A stretch of 6,120 bases of DNA from Saprospiraceae bacterium (GTDB taxonomy: Bacteria; Bacteroidota; Bacteroidia; Chitinophagales; Saprospiraceae). The stretch lies in assembly GCA_016787375.1 (NCBI GenBank), contig JAEUUM010000011.1, positions 1 to 6,120 of the forward strand, given 5' to 3'. A model generated the notes under the pieces. The model saw only the letters and a program-made list of their open reading frames with translations, did no database searches and was not told where the DNA came from. Below are positions 1 to 6,120 of the stretch, one piece after another. A program made the position numbers and the translations under genes. Every line of letters begins with the position of its first letter. The first letter of the stretch is position 1.

Positions 1-723
1 GTGACTCCTTCTGATAGGTGGGATTGGCAAACCCTTCGTCAACAAGTTATGAAAGACGGAATTCGCAATAGTCTTTTATTGGCGCCAATGCCAACCGCAT
101 CAACCTCTCAAATACTCGGAAACAATGAATGTTTTGAACCATATACCTCAAACATCTACACTAGACGGACTTTGTCAGGAGAGTACATTGTGGTGAACAA
201 ACACTTGCTCAAAGATCTTATCGGTCTTGGTATTTGGGATGAAGAGATGAGACAAGAGCTCATGGCAAACAATGGTTCAATTCTTAATATTTCACGAATA
301 CCTTCTGAGATAAAGGAACTATATAAAACAGCCTGGGAGCTGAGTCAAAAATCATTAATTGACTTGTCAGCTGACCGTGGTGCCTTCATATGCCAAAGCC
401 AGAGTCTCAACTTGTTTGTCGAAAGTCCTAATTTTAAGAAATTGTCTTCCATGCATTTCTACAGTTGGCAACAAGGTCTCAAGACCGGTATTTATTATCT
501 GCGGTCAAAAGCCGCTGTTGATCCAATTAAGTTTACGCTTCAGGACAAATATCAAAGAACTGCAACTACAGAAGAAACAACTCCTGAAACCGGGATTGTT
601 TCGCCAAATGCATTCAAAAAAGGGGATGGAAATGACTCCGGAAGTCCTCTTATAAAAGATCAAATAATAGAAGGTGCTGTCTGCAATATGGACGATCCGG
701 ATTGTTTGGCTTGTGGAAGTTGA
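1..723 (+). CDS. nrdA: Ribonucleoside-diphosphate reductase large (alpha) subunit, class I, C-terminal part (5' end outside window)
   Basis: This is the C-terminal 240 residues of the cytosolic enzyme that reduces ribonucleoside diphosphates to deoxyribonucleotides, working with a small radical-generating beta subunit. Visible landmarks are the substrate-phosphate loop PMPTAS (residues 30-34 region), the run NNE..EPYTSNIYTRR (41-56), the paired tyrosines Y165-Y166 in GIYYLRSKAA, which match the radical-transfer tyrosines of the family, and the C-terminal CLACGS with the C235/C238 pair that re-reduces the active site. A hydrophilic, variable linker (about 181-227) separates core and tail, as expected for a swinging C-terminal arm. 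The first codon, GTG, is almost certainly an internal valine: the family reads V-T-P-(S/T)-D-x-W-D-W here, and several hundred upstream residues are missing. From memory the sequence is closer to human RRM1 than to E. coli NrdA. The beta subunit gene is not in the window. The gene ends at TGA and is followed by a strong terminator. Confidence 0.96.
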   Translation: MTPSDRWDWQTLRQQVMKDGIRNSLLLAPMPTASTSQILGNNECFEPYTSNIYTRRTLSGEYIVVNKHLLKDLIGLGIWDEEMRQELMANNGSILNISRIPSEIKELYKTAWELSQKSLIDLSADRGAFICQSQSLNLFVESPNFKKLSSMHFYSWQQGLKTGIYYLRSKAAVDPIKFTLQDKYQRTATTEETTPETGIVSPNAFKKGDGNDSGSPLIKDQIIEGAVCNMDDPDCLACGS

Positions 724-745
724 TCGATTATGCTAAATAATTTTC

Positions 746-779
746 ATGGGATATAAACTCAGTTTGTATCCCATTTTTT
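746..779 (+). terminator. Rho-independent terminator after nrdA
   Basis: A 13-bp stem, ATGGGATATAAAC (746-758) paired with GTTTGTATCCCAT (762-774), has one T-G wobble pair and a three-base TCA loop, and runs straight into a T tract (774-779). It sits 22 bases after the nrdA stop codon. It lies between convergent genes, so the same hairpin would also form in transcripts from the minus-strand operon. On that strand the bases after the stem (GAAAATTATTT) make a poorer U tract, so termination there may be weaker. Confidence 0.9.
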
Positions 780-796
780 ATTTCAATTAACAATAG

Positions 797-1489
797 CTAA
801 AGTGATCGTATCATTCTCAGAGCCTCATCAATGCCATCACAGGCAGATTTTTGAATGATGAAGTGACGACTTGATTTTATACCGTGTAAACTATTTTCAG
901 CATTTGGATCAAGATAAATGATAGGACAAGAATCTTCCATTGCATAAACCAAGCCTGCAGCAGGGTATACTTGCAGGGAAGTCCCTACAATTAGCATTGC
1001 ATCAGCAGAACTACAACTGAGTTCAGCAATGGCCATATTTGGTACAGCCTCTCCGAACCAAACAATATCCGGACGCAATTGGGCACCGTCTTCTGCAAGG
1101 TCACCCAGGCGTATATCTCCTGTCCACCGATATTTAAAGCGTTCATCATGCATAGATCGTGCACTCAAAAGCTCTCCATGGAGATGCAAAATATTTTGGC
1201 TTCCTGCTCTTTCATGCAAATCATCTACATTTTGAGTGATTACATGAACTTCCCATTCGGACTCAAATGAAGCTAGCTCCAAATGCGCTTTATTTGGTTT
1301 AACTTCAAATAATTGTCTTCTTCTTTCGTTGTAAAAATCTAATACTTTTTGTGGGTTCTTTAACCAGCCTTCAGGGGTGGCTACCTCTTCAACTTTGTGC
1401 CCCTCCCATAAGCCGCCGCTGTCGCGGAATGTTTTTATACCACTTTCAGCACTTATTCCGGCGCCAGTCAGCACGACTAATTTTTTCAT
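797..1489 (-). CDS. cobB: NAD-dependent protein deacylase, Sir2/CobB (sirtuin) family, lacking the zinc cysteines
   Basis: A complete 230-residue cytosolic sirtuin, which removes acyl groups from lysine using NAD+ and releases nicotinamide and O-acyl-ADP-ribose. NAD-binding motifs are GAGISAESG (9-17), FRDSGGLW (21-28), TQNVDDLH (85-92) and GTS (169-171). The catalytic histidine is H104 in LHLHGE. Y53 and R56 in FYNERRR match the Tyr-x-x-Arg pair that lets SIRT5/CobB-type sirtuins accept succinyl and malonyl groups. The region between LHGE and LRPDIVWFGE (about 105-140), which normally holds four zinc-binding cysteines, contains no cysteine at all; the only cysteines are C159, C188 and C217. 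I recall similar zinc-less versions from other Bacteroidota, so this is probably a lineage trait and not damage. The start ATG (1489-1487) overlaps the nnr stop in ATGA, so translation is probably coupled. Substrate preference is inferred, not shown. Confidence 0.95.
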   Translation of the reverse strand: MKKLVVLTGAGISAESGIKTFRDSGGLWEGHKVEEVATPEGWLKNPQKVLDFYNERRRQLFEVKPNKAHLELASFESEWEVHVITQNVDDLHERAGSQNILHLHGELLSARSMHDERFKYRWTGDIRLGDLAEDGAQLRPDIVWFGEAVPNMAIAELSCSSADAMLIVGTSLQVYPAAGLVYAMEDSCPIIYLDPNAENSLHGIKSSRHFIIQKSACDGIDEALRMIRSL

Positions 1490-3006
1490 TTACCAGTTAT
1501 TTTTTTGAAAGTTTTGCCAAGGTTATCTATCAGATCTGAAGCAATAAGAGATTCGTAAGATTGACCATTGAGCACTGCCATGTCGCCTGACATACCATGC
1601 AAGTAAACTCCAAGGATACAAGCTTCTTTTCGGGAGTAACCTTGCGCAAGCAGGCCTACGATCATTCCTGTCAGAACATCGCCACTCCCACCAGTGGCCA
1701 TGCCGGGGTTGCCATTTGTATTGAAATAGGTTTCACCATCAGGAGAACAAATAGTGGTAAAGCCCCCTTTCAAAACGATGAATATTTCAAGATCAATGGC
1801 TTTTTGTCTTTGTAATTCAAGCAATGAGGAATAGTCAGTAGTCGAACCAAATAATCTCTCAAATTCTTTGACATGTGGCGTCAAAATCGTCCCTTTGGGA
1901 ATATTTACAAATATTTCAGGATGCAAACTTAATAAGTTTAGCGCATCTGCATCCAACACCATTGGTATTTCGATTTCTGTATGAAATAACTCATCTAGCA
2001 TTCTTTGCGTATGATGTTTGGTACCGATTCCTGGTCCGATAGCAATGGCATTGCATTTATCCGGTATAGAGACTTCAGAAATAAAATATTTGTGTTTATC
2101 TACCTCAACCATGGCCTCGGGGGCTGCCATTTGTAAGATCTCGTAAGCACAGGCGGGCGAGTGAAACGTTACCAGTCCGCTTCCTATTCGCAATGCAGCT
2201 TTGCCGCAAAGTATTGTGGAGCCTACTTTTCCATAGCTACCTGACACGATGAAACTATGGCCAAAAATACCTTTGTGTGCAAAACGATCACGCTGTTTTA
2301 AAAGCTCGTGAATAAGAATTGAGTCTATCCAGTAATATTTAACAGGCTCATTATCAATAAAATCTTTGTCACAATCTATGTCCGCAACAATCCATTTTCC
2401 GATCATTTTTGCGCTCTGTGGCAGGAAAAAGCTAAACTTTGGATATGCAAAGGTAATTGTAAAATCAGCTTTGATGCAAGGACCTCCAATGACTGAGTCA
2501 GCGCCTATTCCCGTAGGAATGTCAACCGAAACAACTTTAATTTGTGACTCGTTTATCCAACTGATGGTTTGAGATAAAATGCCTTCCAATGGTCTGTTCA
2601 CGCTTATACCTAATATTGCATCGATAACGAGATTTGCATCAGCCAGGTCATGGAGTTGGGTAATTTTTTTTAAAATATGAACCGGAAAGGGCTGTGAATC
2701 TGTTGGATTATCTAAATAAAATTGAAATGATTCATTATGTTGTTTTATATCTTGAGTAGGAAGCAATACCAATTCTACCTCGCAATATCTGCTGTACAAC
2801 AATTTGGCAATTGCTATACCATCAGCGCCATTATTTCCATGTCCACAAAATACAAGTATTTTGCCACTTAAGTCTATGTCCATGCCTAGCAGAGTCTCCA
2901 CAAATGCAGTTGCTGCTCTGCTTATCAAATCTTTAAACTGAATATTTTGCCTCTCGCATGTTACCCTGTCACATTTTTTTATTTGTTCTGCATTAAAGAT
3001 TTTCAT
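1486..3006 (-). CDS. nnr: Bifunctional NAD(P)H-hydrate epimerase / ADP-dependent NAD(P)H-hydrate dehydratase (YjeF family)
   Basis: A cytosolic repair enzyme of 506 residues, the usual length for the fused form. It restores hydrated NADH and NADPH (NAD(P)HX): the N-terminal half interconverts R and S epimers, and the C-terminal ribokinase-like half dehydrates the S form using ADP. Epimerase marks are GNNGADG (57-63), VIDAILG (127-133, with D129) and VDIPTGI (161-167). Dehydratase marks are HKGIFGHSFIVSGSYGKVGS (starting near 244), IGPGIG (323-328), DADALN (352-357), TPHVKEFERL (376-385), LKGG (412-415) and NPGMATGGSGDVLTG (433-447), with the catalytic aspartate D443. I chose ATG at 3006-3004 because the protein then begins MKIFNAEQIKKCD, the typical family N-terminus. 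An in-frame ATG at 3072 would add 22 unconserved residues (a stretch rich in Lys and Asn). No Shine-Dalgarno is visible. It is the first gene of an operon with the sirtuin, sharing the bases 1486-1489. Confidence 0.96.
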   Translation of the reverse strand: MKIFNAEQIKKCDRVTCERQNIQFKDLISRAATAFVETLLGMDIDLSGKILVFCGHGNNGADGIAIAKLLYSRYCEVELVLLPTQDIKQHNESFQFYLDNPTDSQPFPVHILKKITQLHDLADANLVIDAILGISVNRPLEGILSQTISWINESQIKVVSVDIPTGIGADSVIGGPCIKADFTITFAYPKFSFFLPQSAKMIGKWIVADIDCDKDFIDNEPVKYYWIDSILIHELLKQRDRFAHKGIFGHSFIVSGSYGKVGSTILCGKAALRIGSGLVTFHSPACAYEILQMAAPEAMVEVDKHKYFISEVSIPDKCNAIAIGPGIGTKHHTQRMLDELFHTEIEIPMVLDADALNLLSLHPEIFVNIPKGTILTPHVKEFERLFGSTTDYSSLLELQRQKAIDLEIFIVLKGGFTTICSPDGETYFNTNGNPGMATGGSGDVLTGMIVGLLAQGYSRKEACILGVYLHGMSGDMAVLNGQSYESLIASDLIDNLGKTFKKITGK

Positions 3007-3090
3007 AAAGTATTGCTTTTTTGTTAAAATAGTGTTATTTTTGTTTTTTGACTGATAATCCGATGAACACATATCTCAAACTCGCCATGT

Positions 3091-3106
3091 GTAAACATTC
3101 GTTTAC
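3091..3106. promoter_or_regulatory. Small inverted repeat, possible operator
   Basis: GTAAAC-ATTC-GTTTAC is a perfect 6-bp dyad with a 4-base spacer, located 85 bases upstream of the nnr start and 117 bases upstream of the PorP/SprF start. It has no T tract and is too short to be a convincing terminator. A regulator site is possible, but a chance match in AT-rich DNA is nearly as likely. Confidence 0.25.
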
Positions 3107-3164
3107 TAGTCACGTAAAATATGAATTATTAATCAACCAGATATAATATTACGTTTTTTATTAA

Positions 3165-3172
3165 TATATTTG
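3165..3172 (+). promoter_or_regulatory. Candidate Bacteroidota -7 promoter element for the PorP/SprF gene
   Basis: TATATTTG exactly fits the Bacteroidota -7 consensus TAnnTTTG and lies 50 bases before the PorP/SprF start codon, which would give a leader of roughly 40-45 bases. No clear -33 TTG/TTTG is present at the usual spacing, so the call rests on one short element in AT-rich sequence. Confidence 0.5.
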
Positions 3173-3222
3173 CAAATTAATAACATTTTGGGCAATCTTT
3201 TAATAACTAAAACTTACATGCT

Positions 3223-4263
3223 ATGAAAATAACACGTAACTGTGTGATTTCGTGGACAGTGTTGGTACTTTCCTTCACACCTTTGCTATTGAAATCACAA
3301 GATCGTGATTTGCATTTTACCCAATATGGTATGTCACCGATAAATTTAAATCCTGCATTGACCGGTATTTTCAATGGAGATATACGATACACCGGTAATT
3401 ACAGGAGCCAATGGTCTTCTGTTCCAGTAGGTTACAACACAGTTTCCTTGGCATATGACCAAAAGATATATAATGTTAAGCTGAAAAATGGTTTATTTGG
3501 CATTGGTGGTATTTTGAATTATGATCAGGCCGGTGATTCAAAACTAAGAGCACTCCAATTTCAGTTAGCAGGGTCTTACACCCAGAGAATTACCCAAATG
3601 AATTTTTTGACACTAGGACTAACAGGAGGAATTTCACAGAGAGCATTCAAAGACGGCGATTTAAGTTGGGACGAGCAGTTTGTTAACAGTCAATATAACT
3701 CTAGTAATCCAATTACAGAGTCCTTTTCAAATTTGTCTAAGTTGTATCCGGATTTTGGATTTGGTCTTAACTGGCATTTTCAAGTACCTAATTCAAAGAG
3801 GACTCAATTTGATTTGGGTGCATCTTATTTTCATGCTCATTCTCCAAATGTATCTTTTTATAAAGATGCTTCTGTTGAAATTAAGCCACGCCTCAGCGTT
3901 CAATTAGGTAGTTCTTTCAAAATAGCCCCTCGTTTTGACATAATAGCCAACGGTAACTATTACTCACAGGGTGAAAGTGATCAGGCCATTGCTGGAGGAG
4001 GAATAAGATTTCATTTTGACGACCGTATTGGACGTGAAATGGCATTGCAACTTGGAGCCGAATACCGATTTCTTCAAAAAGATGCATGGGCGCCTGTGCT
4101 TACCTTTTATTATACTCAATGGAAAGTTGGATTAAGTTATGATGTCAATATTTCTGAATTTGAAAGAGCGACAAATGGTAATGGAGGTCCTGAAATTGGC
4201 ATCATGTACATCATTACTAAGGTAAAACCTCTACCAGTTTTCAAATCATGTCCGATTTTCTAA
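3223..4263 (+). CDS. PorP/SprF family type IX secretion system-associated outer-membrane protein
   Basis: A complete protein of 346 residues, normal for the family. The first 25 residues form a signal peptide (MKITRN, then a hydrophobic stretch from VISWTVLVLSF to LLLKS) with likely cleavage before Q26. The mature start holds the family signature HFTQYGMSPINLNPALTG (31-48), followed by alternating amphipathic segments rich in aromatic residues and glycine, as expected of an outer-membrane beta-barrel. The tail matches the family pattern: NGNGGPEIGIMYI, then KxCPIF with C343 just before the end. Family members such as PorP of Porphyromonas and SprF of Flavobacterium are needed for type IX secretion or for delivery of particular surface adhesins. 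Bacteroidota genomes carry many paralogues, so I give no gene symbol. The gene precedes the PorE-like gene by 44 bases and is probably co-transcribed with it. No Shine-Dalgarno precedes the ATG; an overlapping ATG at 3218 opens a two-codon frame (see findings). Confidence 0.93.
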   Translation: MKITRNCVISWTVLVLSFTPLLLKSQDRDLHFTQYGMSPINLNPALTGIFNGDIRYTGNYRSQWSSVPVGYNTVSLAYDQKIYNVKLKNGLFGIGGILNYDQAGDSKLRALQFQLAGSYTQRITQMNFLTLGLTGGISQRAFKDGDLSWDEQFVNSQYNSSNPITESFSNLSKLYPDFGFGLNWHFQVPNSKRTQFDLGASYFHAHSPNVSFYKDASVEIKPRLSVQLGSSFKIAPRFDIIANGNYYSQGESDQAIAGGGIRFHFDDRIGREMALQLGAEYRFLQKDAWAPVLTFYYTQWKVGLSYDVNISEFERATNGNGGPEIGIMYIITKVKPLPVFKSCPIF

Positions 4264-4307
4264 ATATAACATTCAACTGAATCCCCACTAAAAATATAGT
4301 TGGCACC

Positions 4308-6120
4308 ATGAAAAGATATTTTTACATCTCAATACTGATGATCTTTTGTGCAGTGAGTTCTAATGCTCAAACTGCGAAGAGCTTTATTAAAGCAGCGGAG
4401 AAATCAATGCTTGATAAAGATTACTACAGTGCTTTAGAGTATTATCAGACGGCATTAGATATCAAACCTAATGATGTCGATGTGCAATATAAAGTAGCAG
4501 AATCAGCAAGGTTGTTCAATGCTTACAAACTAGCCGAATCCCACTACAAAATGGTTGCTGAAGGTAAAGAGGCAGATAAATATCCAGATGCACGTTTTTG
4601 GTTGGGACAGATGCAAATCATGCAGGGTAATTATTCGGACGCAAAAGTAAACATAGACAAATACATTTCAGGAGGAAAGGCAGATGCCCGAATGACAGAT
4701 ATGGCAAACAAGTGTCTTGGGGTGTGCAGTTTTGCTACTGCTGAAAAAGTTCCATCTCAGGAAAATGTTAATTTGTTTAAACTGGACGAAACCGTTAACT
4801 CTCAATGGAATGACTTTGCACCTTCGGTGGTGGATGGAAAATTTATGTTCACCAGCATGAAATTTGAAGTTGCCTCAGATAAACGAAATCCATCCAGAAA
4901 TTATGCAGGAATACTCGAAAGAAGGAATGATGAGATTGGCAAAAGAGTAAACATTCCAGGTGCAGAAAACCAATGGCATTTTGCAAATTCCACAGTAAAT
5001 AAAAAAAGAACAAAAGTTTATTTCAATATATGCACCTACATAAACAGTGCTGATATCAGATGCGACCTTTATGTAAGTGAATACAATGAAGGCGGATGGG
5101 GAAAACCGACAATGCTTCCAGAGCCAATAAACGCACCTGGTTTTACGACTACCCAACCTTCTTTGTCTTATGATGAATCCTCAAATTCTGAAAGATTGTT
5201 CTTTGTGTCAGATAGAACTGGTGGAAAAGGGCATAAGGACATCTGGTATGTTGACATTGACGCAAATGACAATTTTGGTGCTCCTGTAAACCTAAACGCT
5301 ATCAATACTACCGAAGATGAAATAACACCCTTTTATCATGCCAAGTCTAAGACTCTTTTCTTTGCCTCAGACGGATATCCGGGCTTAGGTGGATATGATA
5401 TATTTAGTTCTAAATGGTCTGGAAACACATTCAGTGTGCCCAATAATTTTGGTAAACCAGTCAATAGTAGTCGAAATGATTTATATTACTGGATAAACCC
5501 TAATGAAGACACAGCATATTTTGCATCAAACAGGGATGAATCTTCCTTTATTGTTAAAGAGAAAAATGCATGTTGTAACGACATATTTCTAGCTAAATAC
5601 ATAATAATAAACCTTAATGCATTAACCTTCGAATCAGCAACAAAAGCTGAGTTACTTGGATGCACTGTCAAACTCTATGAAATGACACCAACAGGTAAAG
5701 TATTAATTGCTGAAATAACCAACCCTGAGTCTAATTTATCAATGTTCAGACTCATGCCTGAAAAAGATTATTGGGTATTCGCAGATAAAAAAGGATTTGA
5801 ACCAGATTCAGCTTTGATTACAACAAAAGGCATTGGGGATTCTAAAGATATTACTCAGAAATTATATCTGAAACCTTCAAAAATCGACCTTCAGATTTTT
5901 ACGTTTGATGATGCCACCAAAGAAGAATTACATAACTGTAAAGTTCAACTTTTTGATATTACAGATGGTAAAGATCTTTTGGTATATGAGGCTACTAATT
6001 TAGATGCAAATTCATTCTCTACTAACATAGACCCTTGCAAGAAATATAGACTAATTGTAACTAGAGACGGTTATATTACTCATCAGGAAGAGTTTGAAAC
6101 TCCTTGTGACGGGTCAGCTA
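4308..6120 (+). CDS. PorE-like envelope protein: signal peptide, TPRs, PD40/WD40-like propeller, two regulatory-like domains (3' end outside window)
   Basis: An open frame of 604 codons with no stop before the window edge. The signal peptide is MKRYFYISILMIFCAVSSNA, with likely cleavage before Q21; there is no good lipobox around C14, so I read it as soluble periplasmic or secreted, not a lipoprotein. Residues about 23-145 form roughly three TPR helix pairs (for example DYYSALEYYQTALDIKPND, 38-56). Residues about 168-431 carry five propeller-like blades, marked by NDFAPSVVDGKFMFTS (168-183), KVYFN and DLYVSEY (236-259), LFFVSDRTGGKGHKDIWYVD (297-316), LFFASDGYPGLGGYDIFSS (350-368) and TAYFASNRD (402-410) with NDIFLAKY (424-431). 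Two tandem beta-sandwich-like repeats follow (434-506 and 526-598). This order matches PorE-type proteins, in which an OmpA-like peptidoglycan-binding domain comes last; here that domain would lie beyond 6120 and is only predicted. No Shine-Dalgarno is visible. It follows the PorP/SprF gene on the same strand, suggesting a joint envelope complex. Confidence 0.9.
   Translation, partial: MKRYFYISILMIFCAVSSNAQTAKSFIKAAEKSMLDKDYYSALEYYQTALDIKPNDVDVQYKVAESARLFNAYKLAESHYKMVAEGKEADKYPDARFWLGQMQIMQGNYSDAKVNIDKYISGGKADARMTDMANKCLGVCSFATAEKVPSQENVNLFKLDETVNSQWNDFAPSVVDGKFMFTSMKFEVASDKRNPSRNYAGILERRNDEIGKRVNIPGAENQWHFANSTVNKKRTKVYFNICTYINSADIRCDLYVSEYNEGGWGKPTMLPEPINAPGFTTTQPSLSYDESSNSERLFFVSDRTGGKGHKDIWYVDIDANDNFGAPVNLNAINTTEDEITPFYHAKSKTLFFASDGYPGLGGYDIFSSKWSGNTFSVPNNFGKPVNSSRNDLYYWINPNEDTAYFASNRDESSFIVKEKNACCNDIFLAKYIIINLNALTFESATKAELLGCTVKLYEMTPTGKVLIAEITNPESNLSMFRLMPEKDYWVFADKKGFEPDSALITTKGIGDSKDITQKLYLKPSKIDLQIFTFDDATKEELHNCKVQLFDITDGKDLLVYEATNLDANSFSTNIDPCKKYRLIVTRDGYITHQEEFETPCDGSA
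5607..6101 (+). repeat. Tandem pair of carboxypeptidase-regulatory-like domains inside the PorE-like gene
   Basis: Two protein-level repeats, residues 434-506 (5607-5825) and 526-598 (5883-6101), share the pattern TF-x-x-ATK-x-EL-x-x-C-x-V-x-L, then GK-x-L, E-x-TN, N, P-x-K-x-Y and a G-F/Y turn near the end. The aligned cysteines are C452 and C544. The pattern resembles the Ig-like CarboxypepD_reg fold, judged from motifs alone. The DNA itself has diverged, so the duplication is old. Confidence 0.75.

Larger units (their letters stand above)
3007..3222. other. AT-rich divergent intergenic region between nnr and the PorP/SprF gene
   Basis: These 216 bases must hold the promoters for both divergent units. 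I can point to a -7 element for the rightward gene (3165-3172), a 10-bp palindrome overlapping it (3168-3177) and a separate dyad (3091-3106). I could not find a full TAnnTTTG match for nnr on the minus strand; TTAATTTG (3180-3173) has one mismatch. No RNA gene or conserved small ORF stands out. Confidence 0.7.

Noticed and set aside
1..3. GTG at the first base as a true start codon
   Set aside because: The reading frame is open at the edge, and the residues from here on align with the interior of class I reductase large subunits, where this position is a valine. The gene starts upstream.
1029..1270. Plus-strand open frames antisense to the sirtuin (1029-1235 and 1079-1270)
   Set aside because: They lie opposite well-conserved sirtuin motifs and have no recognisable content of their own. 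Similar frames at 359-655, 1351-1539, 1597-1815, 2366-2572, 3680-3907 and 5486-5671 were dropped for the same reason.
3007..3072. A 22-residue N-terminal extension of Nnr from the ATG at 3072
   Set aside because: The extra residues are unlike any family N-terminus, whereas ATG at 3006 gives the standard MKIF-AEQI beginning.
3067..3092. Inverted repeat ACACAT ... ATGTGT with a 14-base spacer
   Set aside because: Six-base arms with a long, unpaired spacer are expected by chance in AT-rich DNA and do not line up with a promoter or terminator.
3207..3392. A 61-codon minus-strand frame over the PorP/SprF start
   Set aside because: It is antisense to the signal peptide and family signature of the PorP/SprF protein and has no recognisable features.
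4264..4307. A separate promoter (TATAGTTG, near 4295) for the PorE-like gene
   Set aside because: It has one mismatch to the -7 consensus and no -33 partner, and it would leave almost no leader. Co-transcription with the PorP/SprF gene is simpler.
4308..4367. Reading the PorE-like signal peptide as a lipoprotein signal around C14
   Set aside because: The residues before the cysteine (MIF) do not fit a lipobox, whereas SNA before Q21 is a good signal peptidase I site.
4875..5156. A minus-strand open frame of 93 codons
   Set aside because: It lies wholly inside the PorE-like gene, whose frame has clear domain motifs, and its own sequence shows no family resemblance.

Overview
The window looks like a stretch of chromosome from a low-GC Bacteroidota bacterium. 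Four things point there: a PorP/SprF-family gene next to a TPR/beta-propeller gene of the PorE type (type IX secretion families largely confined to this phylum), no Shine-Dalgarno sequences ahead of the starts, a Bacteroidota-style -7 promoter element (TAnnTTTG), and a class I ribonucleotide reductase whose C-terminus resembles eukaryotic RRM1. The sequence does not fix the genus.

Layout. Positions 1-723 (+) hold the C-terminal 240 codons of the ribonucleotide reductase large subunit, whose start lies upstream of the window. A strong intrinsic terminator follows at 746-779. Reading towards it from the other strand is a two-gene operon: nnr (3006 to 1486), the bifunctional NAD(P)H-hydrate repair enzyme, and a sirtuin deacylase (1489 to 797), joined by a 4-base ATGA overlap. 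A 216-base AT-rich divergent intergenic region (3007-3222) carries a -7 promoter candidate and two small palindromes. It separates nnr from a second + strand unit: a PorP/SprF outer-membrane protein (3223-4263), then, 44 bases later, a secreted protein with TPRs, a beta-propeller and tandem regulatory-like domains (4308 to beyond 6120) that runs off the window edge.

How the genes work together. The minus-strand operon has a common NAD theme: Nnr repairs damaged hydrated NAD(P)H, and the sirtuin consumes NAD+ to remove acyl groups from lysines. The right-hand pair fits a cell-envelope module linked to type IX secretion: a beta-barrel outer-membrane protein plus a periplasmic protein whose missing C-terminus probably carries an OmpA-like peptidoglycan-binding domain. 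Such pairs are often found near large surface adhesins with a type IX signal, but none is visible here.

Most of the window is ordinary genome. The points most worth checking are the sirtuin lacking all zinc-binding cysteines, the overlapping NAD-repair/NAD-consuming gene pair, and the duplicated domain in the PorE-like protein. I found no wholly new system, mobile element, CRISPR array or RNA gene.
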